Positions 24,501-38,320 of a DNA stretch of 64,000 nucleotides are shown in pieces. Source of the DNA: Rallus limicola (taxonomy: Eukaryota > Chordata > Aves > Gruiformes > Rallidae). The position numbers and the translations under genes were made by a program. The number at the start of each line of letters is the position of its first letter. The first letter of the stretch is position 1. The DNA lies in contig JAKCOZ010000220.1 in the NCBI GenBank assembly GCA_022605955.1, positions 248,001 through 312,000 on the forward strand, read 5' to 3'. The notes beneath the pieces were generated by a model, which was given only the letters and a program-made list of their open reading frames with translations, was not told the origin of the DNA and made no database searches.

Positions 24501-27500
24501 GCTAAACGTCCAGCAATAACTCCCAAAGTAAAGAAGCGAGGCCTGAAAGGCATAGCTTGTCTGAAACCTCCTAACAGGACACACGAGCAGACCCTGTCAC
24601 TTTGGCTCTCAGCCTTTTCCTTTGCCTGGAAAGAGGGAACATGCCTGGAACCTCCTACGGTGCTTTTCTCGGCACTAGCAGACTGCAGATCAAAACATGC
24701 TAAACGTCCAGCAATAACTCCCAAAGTAAAGAAGCTAGGCCTGAAAGGCATAGCTTGTCTGAAACCTCCTAACAGGACACACGAGCAGACCCTGTCACTT
24801 TGGCTCTCAGCCTTTTCCTTTGCCTGGAAAGAGGGAACATGCCTGGAACCTCCTACGGTGCTTTTCTCGGCCCTAGCAGACTGCAGTTCAAAACATGCTA
24901 AACGTCCAGCAATAACTCCCAAAGTAAAGAAGCTAGGCCTGAAAGGCATAGCTTGTCTGAAACCTCCTAACAGGACACACGAGCAGACCCTGTCACTTTG
25001 GCTCTCAGCCTTTTCCTTTGCCTGGAAAGAGGGAACATGCCTGGAACCTCCTACGGTGCTTTTCTCGGCCCTAGCAGACTGCAGTTCAAAACATGCTAAA
25101 CGTCCAGCAATAACTCCCAAAGTAAAGAAGCGAGGCCTGAAAGGCATAGCTTGTCTGAAACCTCCTAACAGGACACACGAGCAGACCCTGTCACTTTGGC
25201 TCTCAGCCTTTTCCTTTGCCTGGAAAGAGGGAACATGCCTGGAACCTCCTACAGTGCTTTTCTCGGCCCTAGCAGACTGCAGTTCAAAACATGCTAAACG
25301 TCCAGCAATAACTCCCAAAGTAAAGAAGCGAGGCCTGAAAGGCATAGCTTGTCTGAAACCTCCTAACAGGACACACGAGCAGACCCTGTCACTTTGGCTC
25401 TCAGCCTTTTCCTTTGCCTGGAAAGAGGGAACATGCCTGGAACCTCCTACAGTGCTTTTCTCGGCCCTAGCAGACTGCAGTTCAAAACATGCTAAACGTC
25501 CAGCAATAACTCCCAAAGTAAAGAAGCTAGGCCTGAAAGGCATAGCTTGTCTGAAACCTCCTAACAGGACACACGAGCAGACCCTGTCACTTTGGCTCTC
25601 AGCCTTTTCCTTTGCCTGGAAAGAGGGAACATGCCTGGAACCTCCAACGGTGCTTTTCTCGGCCCTAGCAGACTGCAGTTCAAAACATGCTAAACGTCCA
25701 GCAATAACTCCCAAAGTAAAGAAGCGAGGCCTGAAAGGCATAGCTTGTCTGAAACCTCCTAACAGGACACACGAGCAGACCCTGTCACTTTGGCTCTCAG
25801 CCTTTTCCTTTGCCTGGAAAGAGGGAACATGCCTGGAACCTCCTACGGTGCTTTTCTCGGCCCTAGCAGACTGCAGTTCAAAACATGCTAAACGTCCAGC
25901 AATAACTCCCAAAGTAAAGAAGCGAGGCCTGAAAGGCATAGCTTGTCTGAAACCTCCTAACAGGACACACGAGCAGACCCTGTCACTTTGGCTCTCAGCC
26001 TTTTCCTTTGCCTGGAAAGAGGGAACATGCCTGGAACCTCCTATGGTGCTTTTCTCGGCCCTAGCAGACTGCAGTTCAAAACATGCTAAACGTCCAGCAA
26101 TAACTCCCAAAGTAAAGAAGCGAGGCCTGAAAGGCATAGCTTGTCTGAAACCTCCTAACAGGACACACGAGCAGACCCTGTCACTTTGGCTCTCAGCCTT
26201 TTCCTTTGCCTGGAAAGAGGGAACATGCCTGGAACCTCCTACGGTGCTTTTCTCGGCCCTAGCAGACTGCAGTTCAAAACATGCTAAACGTCCAGCAATA
26301 ACTCCCAAAGTAAAGAAGCGAGGCCTGAAAGGCATAGCTTGTCTGAAACCTCCTAACAGGACACACGAGCAGACCCTGTCACTTTGGCTCTCAGCCTTTT
26401 CCTTTGCCTGGAAAGAGGGAACATGCCTGGAACCTCCTACGGTGCTTTTCTCGGCCCTAGCAGACTGCAGTTCAAAACATGCTAAACGTCCAGCAATAAC
26501 TCCCAAAGTAAAGAAGCGAGGCCTGAAAGGCATAGCTTGTCTGAAACCTCCTAACAGGACACACGAGCAGACATTGTCACTTTGGCTCTCAGCCTTTTCC
26601 TTTGCCTGGAAAGAGGGAACATGCCTGGAACCTCCTACGGTGCTTTTCTCGGCCCTAGCAGACTGCAGTTCAAAACATGCTAAACGTCCAGCAATAACTC
26701 CCAAAGTAAAGAAGCTAGGCCTGAAAGGCATAGCTTGTCTGAAACCTCCTAACAGGACACACGAGCAGACCCTGTCACTTTGGCTCTCAGCCTTTTCCTT
26801 TGCCTGGAAAGAGGGAACATGCCTGGAACCTCCTACGGTGCTTTTCTCGGCCCTAGCAGACTGCAGTTCAAAACATGCTAAACGTCCAGCAATAACTCCC
26901 AAAGTAAAGAAGCTAGGCCTGAAAGGCATAGCTTGTCTGAAACCTCCTAACAGGACACACGAGCAGACCCTGTCACTTTGGCTCTCAGCCTTTTCCTTTG
27001 CCTGGAAAGAGGGAACATGCCTGGAACCTCCTACGGTGCTTTTCTCGGCCCTAGCAGACTGCAGTTCAAAACATGCTAAACCTCCAGCAATAACTCCCAA
27101 AGTAAAGAAGCGAGGCCTGAAAGGCATAGCTTGTCTGAAACCTCATAACAGGACACACGAGCAGACCCTGTCACTTTGGCTCTCAGAATTTTCCTTTGCC
27201 TGGAAAGAGGGAACATGCCTGGAACCTCCTACGGTGCTTTTCTCGGCCCTAGCAGACTGCAGTTCAAAACATGCTAAACGTCCAGCAATAACTCCCAAAG
27301 TAAAGAAGCGAGGCCTGAAAGGCATAGCTTGTCTGAAACCTCCTAACAGGACACACGAGCAGACCCTGTCACTTTGGCTCTCAGCCTTTTCCTTTGCCTG
27401 GAAAGAGGGAACATGCCTGGAACCTCCTACGGTGCTTTTCTCGGCCCTAGCAGACTGCAGTTCAAAACATGCTAAACGTCCAGCAATAACTCCCAAAGTA

Positions 27501-28511
27501 AAGAAGCTAGGCCTGAAAGGCATAGCTTGTCTGAAACCTCCTAACAGGACACACGAGCAGACCCTGTCACTTTGGCTCTCAGCCTTTTCCTTTGCCTGGA
27601 AAGAGGGAACATGCCTGGAACCTCCTACGGTGCTTTTCTCGGCCCTAGCAGACTGCAGTTCAAAACATGCTAAACGTCCAGCAATAACTCCCAAAGTAAA
27701 GAAGCGAGGCCTGAAAGGCATAGCTTGTCTGAAACCTCCTAACAGGACACACGAGCAGACCCTGTCACTTTGGCTCTCAGCCTTTTCCTTTGCCTGGAAA
27801 GAGGGAACATGCCTGGAACCTGCTACGGTGCTTTTCTCGGCCCTAGCAGACTGCAGTTCAAAACATGCTAAACGTCCAGCAATAACTCCCAAAGTAAAGA
27901 AGCGAGGCCTGAAAGGCATAGCTTGTCTGAAACCTCCTAACAGGACACACGAGCAGACCCTGTCACTTTGGCTCTCAGCCTTTTCCTTTGCCTGGAAAGA
28001 GGGAACATGCCTGGAACCTCCTACGGTGCTTTTCTCGGCCCTAGCAGACTGCAGATCAAAACATGCTAAACGTCCAGCAATAACTCCCAAAGTAAAGAAG
28101 CTAGGCCTGAAAGGCATAGCTTGTCTGAAACCTCCTAACAGGACACACGAGCAGACCCTGTCACTTTGGCTCTCAGCCTTTTCCTTTGCCTGGAAAGAGG
28201 GAACATGCCTGGAACCTCCTACGGTGCTTTTCTCGGCCCTAGCAGACTGCAGTTCAAAACATGCTAAACGTCCAGCAATAACTCCCAAAGTAAAGAAGCG
28301 AGGCCTGAAAGGCATAGCTTGTCTGAAACCTCCTAACAGGACACACGAGCAGACCCTGTCACTTTGGCTCTCAGCCTTTTCCTTTGCCTGGAAAGAGGGA
28401 ACATGCCTGGAACCTCCTACGGTGCTTTTCTCGGCCCTAGCAGACTGCAGTTCAAAACATGCTAAACGTCCAGCAATAACTCCCAAAGTAAAGAAGCGAG
28501 GCCTGAAAGGC

Positions 28512-31192
28512 ATAGCTTGTCTGAAACCTCCTAACAGGACACACCAGCAGACCCTGTCACTTTGGCTCTCAGCCTTTTCCTTTGCCTGGAAAGAGGGAAC
28601 ATGCCTGGAACCTCCTACGGTGCTTTTCTCGGCCCTAGCAGACTGCAGTTCAAAACATGCTAAACGTCCAGCAATAACTCCCAAAGTAAAGAAGCTAGGC
28701 CTGAAAGGCATAGCTTGTCTGAAACCTCCTAACAGGACACACGAGCAGACCCTGTCACTTTGGCTCTCAGCCTTTTCCTTTGCCTGGAAAGAGGGAACAT
28801 GCCTGGAACCTCCTACGGTGCTTTTCTCGGCCCTAGCAGACTGCAGTTCAAAACATGCTAAACGTCCAGCAATAACTCCCAAAGTAAAGAAGCTAGGCCT
28901 GAAAGGCATAGCTTGTCTGAAACCTCCTAACAGGACACACGAGCAGACCCTGTCACTTTGGCTCTCAGCCTTTTCCTTTGCCTGGAAAGAGGGAACATGC
29001 CTGGAACCTCCTACGGTGCTTTTCTCGGCCCTAGCAGACTGCAGTTCAAAACATGCTAAACGTCCAGCAATAACTCCCAAAGTAAAGAAGCGAGGCCTGA
29101 AAGGCATAGCTTGTCTGAAACCTCCTAACAGGACACACGAGCAGACCCTGTCACTTTGGCTCTCAGCCTTTTCCTTTGCCTGGAAAGAGGGAACATGCCT
29201 GGAACCTCCTACAGTGCTTTTCTCGGCCCTAGCAGACTGCAGTTCAAAACATGCTAAACGTCCAGCAATAACTCCCAAAGTAAAGAAGCGAGGCCTGAAA
29301 GGCATAGCTTGTCTGAAACCTCCTAACAGGACACACGAGCAGACCCTGTCACTTTGGCTCTCAGCCTTTTCCTTTGCCTGGAAAGAGGGAACATGCCTGG
29401 AACCTCCTACGGTGCTTTTCTCGGCCCTAGCAGACTGCAGTTCAAAACATGCTAAACGTCCAGCAATAACTCCCAAAGTAAAGAAGCGAGGCCTGAAAGG
29501 CATAGCTTGTTTGAAACCTCCTAACAGGACACACGAGCAGACCCTGTCACTTTGGCTCTCAGCCTTTTCCTTTGCCTGGAAAGAGGGAACATGCCTGGAA
29601 CCTCCTACGGTGCTTTTCTCGGCCCTAGAAGACTGCAGTTCAAAACATGCTAAACGTCCAGCAATAACTCCCAAAGTAAAGAAGCGAGGCCTGAAAGGCA
29701 TAGCTTGTCTGAAACCTCCTAACAGGACACACGAGCAGACCCTGTCACTTTGGCTCTCAGCCTTTTCCTTTGCCTGGAAAGAGGGAACATGCCTGGAACC
29801 TCCTACGGTGCTTTTCTCGGCCCTAGCAGACTGCAGTTCAAAACATGCTAAACGTCCAGCAATAACTCCCAAAGTAAAGAAGCTAGGCCTGAAAGGCATA
29901 GCTTGTCTGAAACCTCCTAACAGGACACACGAGCAGACCCTGTCACTTTGGCTCTCAGCCTTTTCCTTTGCCTGGAAAGAGGGAACATGCCTGGAACCTC
30001 CTACGGTGCTTTTCTCGGCCCTAGCAGACTGCAGTTCAAAACATGCTAAACGTCCAGCAATAACTCCCAAAGTAAAGAAGCTAGGCCTGAAAGGCATAGC
30101 TTGTCTGAAACCTCCTAACAGGACACACGAGCAGACCCTGTCTGTTGGCTCTCAGCCTTTTCCTTTGCCTGGAAAGAGGGAACATGCCTGGAACCTCCTA
30201 CTGTGCTTTTCTCGGCCCTAGCAGACTGCAGTTCAAAACATGCTAAACGTCCAGCAATAACTCCCAAAGTAAAGAAGCTAGGCCTGAAAGGCATAGCTTG
30301 TCTGAAACCTCCTAACAGGACACACGAGCAGACCCTGTCACTTTGGCTCTCAGCCTTTTCCTTTGCCTGGAAAGAGGGAACATGCCTGGAACCTCCTACG
30401 GTGCTTTTCTCGGCCCTAGCAGACTGCAGTTCAAAACATGCTAAACGTCCAGCAATAACTCCCAAAGTAAAGAAGCGAGGCCTGAAAGGCATAGCTTGTC
30501 TGAAACCTCCTAACAGGACACACGAGCAGACCCTGTCACTTTGGCTCTCAGCCTTTTCCTTTGCCTGGAAAGAGGGAACATGCCTGGAACCTCCTACGGT
30601 GCTTTTCTCGGCCCTAGCAGACTGCAGTTCAAAACATGCTAAACGTCCAGCAATAACTCCCAAAGTAAAGAAGCGAGGCCTGAAAGGCATAGCTTGTCTG
30701 AAACCTCCTAACAGGACACACGAGCAGACCCTGTCACTTTGGCTCTCAGCCTTTTCCTTTGCCTGGAAAGAGGGAACATGCCTGGAACCTCCTACAGTGC
30801 TTTTCTCGGCCCTAGCAGACTGCAGTTCAAAACATGCTAAACGTCCAGCAATAACTCCCAAAGTAAAGAAGCTAGGCCTGAAAGGCATAGCTTGTCTGAA
30901 ACCTCCTAACAGGACACACGAGCAGACCCTGTCACTTTGGCTCTCAGCCTTTTCCTTTGCCTGGAAAGAGGGAACATGCCTGGAACCTCCTACGGTGCTT
31001 TTCTCGGCCCTAGCAGACTGCAGTTCAAAACATGCTAAACGTCCAGCAATAACTCCCAAAGTAAAGAAGCGAGGCCTGAAAGGCATAGCTTGTTTGAAAC
31101 CTCCTAACAGGACACACGAGCAGACCCTGTCACTTTGGCTCTCAGCCTTTTCCTTTGCCTGGAAAGAGGGAACATGCCTGGAACCTCCTACG
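28512..31192. repeat. Duplicated satellite segment, copy 2 (partner 1-2681)
   Basis: This carries the same ordered rare variants as 1-2681, including the 197-bp monomer with CTGTTGG at 30142. The TTTGAAACC and CTAGAAGACTG variants recur about eight monomers further on (near 31100 and 31207), so part of this block was amplified again locally. Confidence 0.8.
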
Positions 31193-34100
31193 GTGCTTTT
31201 CTCGGCCCTAGAAGACTGCAGTTCAAAACATGCTAAACGTCCAGCAATAACTCCCAAAGTAAAGAAGCGAGGCCTGAAAGGCATAGCTTGTCTGAAACCT
31301 CCTAACAGGACACACGAGCAGACCCTGTCACTTTGGCTCTCAGCCTTTTCCTTTGCCTGGAAAGAGGGAACATGCCTGGAACCTCCTACGGTGCTTTTCT
31401 CGGCCCTAGCAGACTGCAGTTCAAAACATGCTAAACGTCCAGCAATAACTCCCAAAGTAAAGAAGCTAGGCCTGAAAGGCATAGCTTGTCTGAAACCTCC
31501 TAACAGGACACACGAGCAGACCCTGTCACTTTGGCTCTCAGCCTTTTCCTTTGCCTGGAAAGAGGGAACATGCCTGGAACCTCCTACGGTGCTTTTCTCG
31601 GCCCTAGCAGACTGCAGTTCAAAACATGCTAAACGTCCAGCAATAACTCCCAAAGTAAAGAAGCTAGGCCTGAAAGGCATAGCTTGTCTGAAACCTCCTA
31701 ACAGGACACACGAGCAGACCCTGTCACTTTGGCTCTCAGCCTTTTCCTTTGCCTGGAAAGAGGGAACATGCCTGGAACCTCCTACGGTGCTTTTCTCGGC
31801 CCTAGCAGACTGCAGTTCAAAACATGCTAAACGTCCAGCAATAACTCCCAAAGTAAAGAAGCTAGGCCTGAAAGGCATAGCTTGTCTGAAACCTCCTAAC
31901 AGGACACACGAGCAGACCCTGTCACTTTGGCTCTCAGCCTTTTCCTTTGCCTGGAAAGAGGGAACATGCCTGGAACCTGCTACGGTGCTTTTCTCGGCCC
32001 TAGCAGACTGCAGTTCAAAACATGCTAAACGTCCAGCAATAACTCCCAAAGTAAAGAAGCGAGGCCTGAAAGGCATAGCTTGTCTGAAACCTCCTAACAG
32101 GACACACGAGCAGACCCTGTCACTTTGGCTCTCAGCCTTTTCCTTTGCCTGGAAAGAGGGAACATGCCTGGAACCTCCTACGGTGCTTTTCTCGGCCCTA
32201 GCAGACTGCAGTTCAAAACATGCTAAACGTCCAGCAATAACTCCCAAAGTAAAGAAGCGAGGCCTGAAAGGCATAGCTTGTCTGAAACCTCCTAACAGGA
32301 CACACGAGCAGACCCTGTCACTTTGGCTCTCAGCCTTTTCCTTTGCCTGGAAAGAGGGAACATGCCTGGAACCTCCTATGGTGCTTTTCTCGGCCCTAGC
32401 AGACTGCAGTTCAAAACATGCTAAACGTCCAGCAATAACTCCCAAAGTAAAGAAGCTAGGCCTGAAAGGCATAGCTTGTCTGAAACCTCCTAACAGGACA
32501 CACGAGCAGACCCTGTCACTTTGGCTCTCAGCCTTTTCCTTTGCCTGGAAAGAGGGAACATGCCTGGAACCTCCTACGGTGCTTTTCTCGGCCCTAGCAG
32601 ACTGCAGTTCAAAACATGCTAAACGTCCAGCAATAACTCCCAAAGTAAAGAAGCGAGGCCTGAAAGGCATAGCTTGTCTGAAACCTCCTAACAGGACACA
32701 CGAGCAGACCCTGTCACTTTGGCTCTCAGCCTTTTCCTTTGCCTGGAAAGAGGGAACATGCCTGGAACCTCCTACGGTGCTTTTCTCGGCCCTAGCAGAC
32801 TGCAGTTCAAAACATGCTAAACGTCCAGCAATAACTCCCAAAGTAAAGAAGCTAGGCCTGAAAGGCATAGCTTGTCTGAAACCTCCTAACAGGACACACG
32901 AGCAGACCCTGTCACTTTGGCTCTCAGCCTTTTCCTTTGCCTGGAAAGAGGGAACATGCCTGGAACCTCCTACGGTGCTTTTCTCGGCCCTAGCAGACTG
33001 CAGTTCAAAACATGCTAAACGTCCAGCAATAACTCCCAAAGTAAAGAAGCTAGGCCTGAAAGGCATAGCTTGTCTGAAACTTCCTAACAGGACACACGAG
33101 CAGACCCTGTCACTTTGGCTCTCAGCCTTTTCCTTTGCCTGGAAAGAGGGAACATGCCTGGAACCTGCTACGGTGCTTTTCTCGGCCCTAGCAGACTGCA
33201 GTTCAAAACATGCTAAACGTCCAGCAATAACTCCCAAAGTAAAGAAGCGAGGCCTGAAAGGCATAGCTTGTCTGAAACTTCCTAACAGGACACACGAGCA
33301 GACCCTGTCACTTTGGCTCTCAGCCTTTTCCTTTGCCTGGAAAGAGGGAACATGCCTGGAACCTCCTACGGTGCTTTTCTCGGCCCTAGCAGACTGCAGT
33401 TCAAAACATGCTAAACGTCCAGCAATAACTCCCAAAGTAAAGAAGCGAGGCCTGAAAGGCATAGCTTGTCTGAAACCTCCTAACAGGACACACGAGCAGA
33501 CCCTGTCACTTTGGCTCTCAGCCTTTTCCTTTGCCTGGAAAGAGGGAACATGCCTGGAACCTCCTATGGTGCTTTTCTCGGCCCTAGCAGACTGCAGTTC
33601 AAAACATGCTAAACGTCCAGCAATAACTCCCAAAGTAAAGAAGCTAGGCCTGAAAGGCATAGCTTGTCTGAAACCTCCTAACAGGACACACGAGCAGACC
33701 CTGTCACTTTGGCTCTCAGCCTTTTCCTTTGCCTGGAAAGAGGGAACATGCCTGGAACCTCCTACGGTGCTTTTCTCGGCCCTAGCAGACTGCAGTTCAA
33801 AACATGCTAAACGTCCAGCAATAACTCCCAAAGTAAAGAAGCTAGGCCTGAAAGGCATAGCTTGTCTGAAACCTCCTAACAGGACACACGAGCAGACCCT
33901 GTCACTTTGGCTCTCAGCCTTTTCCTTTGCCTGGAAAGAGGGAACATGCCTGGAACCTCCTACGGTGCTTTTCTCGGCCCTAGCAGACTGCAGTTCAAAA
34001 CATGCTAAACGTCCAGCAATAACTCCCAAAGTAAAGAAGCGAGGCCTGAAAGGCATAGCTTGTCTGAAACCTCCTAACAGGACACACGAGCAGACCCTGT

Positions 34101-37100
34101 CACTTTGGCTCTCAGCCTTTTCCTTTGCCTGGAAAGAGGGAACATGCCTGGAACCTCCTACGGTGCTTTTCTCGGCCCTAGCAGACTGCAGTTCAAAACA
34201 TGCTAAACGTCCAGCAATAACTCCCAAAGTAAAGAAGCTAGGCCTGAAAGGCATAGCTTGTCTGAAACCTCCTAACAGGACACACGAGCAGACCCTGTCA
34301 CTTTGGCTCTCAGCCTTTTCCTTTGCCTGGAAAGAGGGAACATGCCTGGAACCTCCTACTGTGCTTTTCTCGGCCCTAGCAGACTGCAGTTCAAAACATG
34401 CTAAACGTCCAGCAATAACTCCCAAAGTAAAGAAGCTAGGCCTGAAAGGCATAGCTTGTCTGAAACCTCCTAACAGGACACACGAGCAGACCCTGTCACT
34501 TTGGCTCTCAGCCTTTTCCTTTGCCTGGAAAGAGGGAACATGCCTGGAACCTCCTACGGTGCTTTTCTCGGCCCTAGCAGACTGCAGTTCAAAACATGCT
34601 AAACGTCCAGCAATAACTCCCAAAGTAAAGAAGCGAGGCCTGAAAGGCATAGCTTGTCTGAAACCTCCTAACAGGACACACGAGCAGACCCTGTCACTTT
34701 GGCTCTCAGCCTTTTCCTTTGCCTGGAAAGAGGGAACATGCCTGGAACCTCCTACGGTGCTTTTCTCGGCCCTAGCAGACTGCAGTTCAAAACATGCTAA
34801 ACGTCCAGCAATAACTCCCAAAGTAAAGAAGCTAGGCCTGAAAGGCATAGCTTGTCTGAAACCTCCTAACAGGACACACGAGCAGACCCTGTCACTTTGG
34901 CTCTCAGCCTTTTCCTTTGCCTGGAAAGAGGGAACATGCCTGGAACCTCCTACGGTGCTTTTCTCGGCCCTAGCAGACTGCAGTTCAAAACATGCTAAAC
35001 GTCCAGCAATAACTCCCAAAGTAAAGAAGCTAGGCCTGAAAGGCATAGCTTGTCTGAAACCTCCTAACAGGACACACGAGCAGACCCTGTCACTTTGGCT
35101 CTCAGCCTTTTCCTTTGCCTGGAAAGAGGGAACATGCCTGGAACCTGCTACGGTGCTTTTCTCGGCCCTAGCAGACTGCAGTTCAAAACATGCTAAACGT
35201 CCAGCAATAACTCCCAAAGTAAAGAAGCGAGGCCTGAAAGGCATAGCTTGTCTGAAACCTCCTAACAGGACACACGAGCAGACCCTGTCACTTTGGCTCT
35301 CAGCCTTTTCCTTTGCCTGGAAAGAGGGAACATGCCTGGAACCTCCTATGGTGCTTTTCTCGGCCCTAGCAGACTGCAGTTCAAAACATGCTAAACGTCC
35401 AGCAATAACTCCCAAAGTAAAGAAGCTAGGCCTGAAAGGCATAGCTTGTCTGAAACCTCCTAACAGGACACACGAGCAGACCCTGTCACTTTGGCTCTCA
35501 GCCTTTTCCTTTGCCTGGAAAGAGGGAACATGCCTGGAACCTCCTACGGTGCTTTTCTCGGCCCTAGCAGACTGCAGTTCAAAACATGCTAAACGTCCAG
35601 CAATAACTCCCAAAGTAAAGAAGCGAGGCCTGAAAGGCATAGCTTGTCTGAAACCTCCTAACAGGACACACGAGCAGACCCTGTCACTTTGGCTCTCAGC
35701 CTTTTCCTTTGCCTGGAAAGAGGGAACATGCCTGGAACCTCCTACGGTGCTTTTCTCGGCCCTAGCAGACTGCAGTTCAAAACATGCTAAACGTCCAGCA
35801 ATAACTCCCAAAGTAAAGAAGCGAGGCCTGAAAGGCATAGCTTGTCTGAAACCTCCTAACAGGACACACGAGCAGACCCTGTCACTTTGGCTCTCAGCCT
35901 TTTCCTTTGCCTGGAAAGAGGGAACATGCCTGGAACCTCCTACGGTGCTTTTCTCGGCCCTAGCAGACTGCAGTTCAAAACATGCTAAACGTCCAGCAAT
36001 AACTCCCAAAGTAAAGAAGCTAGGCCTGAAAGGCATAGCTTGTCTGAAACCTCCTAACAGGACACACGAGCAGACCCTGTCGCTTTGGCTCTCAGCCTTT
36101 TCCTTTGCCTGGAAAGAGGGAACATGCCTGGAACCTCCTACAGTGCTTTTCTCGGCCCTAGCAGACTGCAGTTCAAAACATGCTAAACGTCCAGCAATAA
36201 CTCCCAAAGTAAAGAAGCTAGGCCTGAAAGGCATAGCTTGTCTGAAACCTCCTAACAGGACACACGAGCAGACCCTGTCATTTTGGCTCTCAGCCTTTTC
36301 CTTTGCCTGGAAAGAGGGAACATGCCTGGAACCTCCTACGGTGCTTTTCTCGGCCCTAGCAGACTGCAGTTCAAAACATGCTAAACGTCCAGCAATAACT
36401 CCCAAAGTAAAGAAGCTAGGCCTGAAAGGCATAGCTTGTCTGAAAACTCCTAACAGGACACACGAGCAGACCCTGTCACTTTGGCTCTCAGCCTTTTCCT
36501 TTGCCTGGAAAGAGGGAACATGCCTGGAACCTCCTACGGTGCTTTTCTCGGCCCTAGCAGACTGCAGTTCAAAACATGCTAAACGTCCAGCAATAACTCC
36601 CAAAGTAAAGAAGCTAGGCCTGAAAGGCATAGCTTGTCTGAAACCTCCTAACAGGACACACGAGCAGACCCTGTCACTTTGGCTCTCAGCCTTTTCCTTT
36701 GCCTGGAAAGAGGGAACATGCCTGGAACCTCCTACGGTGCTTTTCTCGGCCCTAGCAGACTGCAGTTCAAAACATGCTAAACGTCCAGCAATAACTCCCA
36801 AAGTAAAGAAGCGAGGCCTGAAAGGCATAGCTTGTCTGAAACCTCCTAACAGGACACACGAGCAGCCCCTGTCACTTTGGCTCTCAGCCTTTTCCTTTGC
36901 CTGGAAAGAGGGAACATGCCTGGAACCTCCTACGGTGCTTTTCTCGGCCCTAGCAGACTGCAGTTCAAAACATGCTAAACGTCCAGCAATAACTCCCAAA
37001 GTAAAGAAGCTAGGCCTGAAAGGCATAGCTTGTCTGAAACCTCCTAACAGGACACACGAGCAGACCCTGTCACTTTGGCTCTCAGCCTTTTCCTTTGCCT

Positions 37101-37132
37101 GGAAAGAGGGAACATGCCTGGAACCTCCTACG

Positions 37133-37726
37133 GTGCTTTTCTCGGCCCTAGCAGACTGCAGTTCAAAACATGCTAAACGTCCAGCAATAACTCCCAAAGT
37201 AAAGAAGCGAGGCCTGAAAGGCATAGCTTGTCTGAAACCTCCTAACAGGACACACGAGCAGACCCTGTCGCTTTGGCTCTCAGCCTTTTCCTTTGCCTGG
37301 AAAGAGGGAACATGCCTGGAACCTCTTACGGTGCTTTTCTCGGCCTTAGCAGACTGCAGTTCAAAACATGCTAAACCTCCAGCAATAACTCCCAAAGTAA
37401 GGAAGCTAGGCCTGAAAGGCATAGCTTGTCTGAAGCCTCCTAACAGGACACACGAGCAGACCCTGTCACTTTGGCTCTCATCCTTTTCCTTTGCCTGGAA
37501 AGAGGGAACATGCCTGGAACCTCCTACGGTGCTTTTCTCAGCCCTAGCAGACTGCAGTTCAAAACATGCTAAACGTCCAGCAATAACTCCCAAAGTAAAG
37601 AAGCTAGGCCTGAAAGGCATAGCTTGTCTGAAACCTCCTAGCAGGACACACGAGCAGACACTGTCACTTTGGCTCTCAGCCTTTTCCTTTGCCTGGAAAG
37701 AGGGAACATGCCTGGAACCTCCTACG
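37133..37726. repeat. 3-monomer block, copy 1 of a 1188-bp-offset pair near the CR1
   Basis: Marked by CCTGTCGCTTTGG, CCTCTTACGG (37323), AAACCTCCAG, CTCATCCTTTTCC, CTCAGCCC and CCTAGCAGGAC with GACACTG. The same series recurs at 38321-38914, six monomers later. This copy also has private changes GGCCTTAGC, AAGGAAGC and GAAGCCTCC. Confidence 0.85.
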
Positions 37727-38320
37727 GTGCTTTTCTCGGCGCTAGCAGACTGCAGTTCAAAACATGCTAAACGTCCAGCAATAACTCCCAAAGTAAAGAA
37801 GCGAGGCCTGAAAGGCATAGCTTGTCTGAAACCTCCTAACAGGACACACGAGCAGCCCCTGTCACTTTGGCTCTCAGCCTTTTCCTTTGCCTGGAAAGAG
37901 GGAACATGCCTGGAACCTCCTACGGTGCTTTTCTCGGCCCTAGCAGACTGCAGTTCAAAACATGCTAAACGTCCAGCAATAACTCCCAAAGTAAAGAAGC
38001 TAGGCCTGAAAGGCATAGCTTGTCAGAAACCTCCTAACAGGACACACGAGCAGACCCTGTCACTTTGGCTCTCAGCCTTTTCCTTCGCCTGGAAAGAGGG
38101 AACATGCCTGGAAACTCCTACGGTGCTTTTCTCGGCCCTAGCAGACTGCAGTTCAAAACATGCTAAACGTCCAGCAATAACTCCCAAAGTAAAGAAGCGA
38201 GGCCTGAAAGGCATAGCTTGTCTGAAACCTCCTAACAGGACACATGAGCAGACCCTGTCACTTTGGCTCTCAGCCTTTTCCTTTGCCTGGAAAGAGGGAA
38301 CATGCCTGGAACCTCCTACG

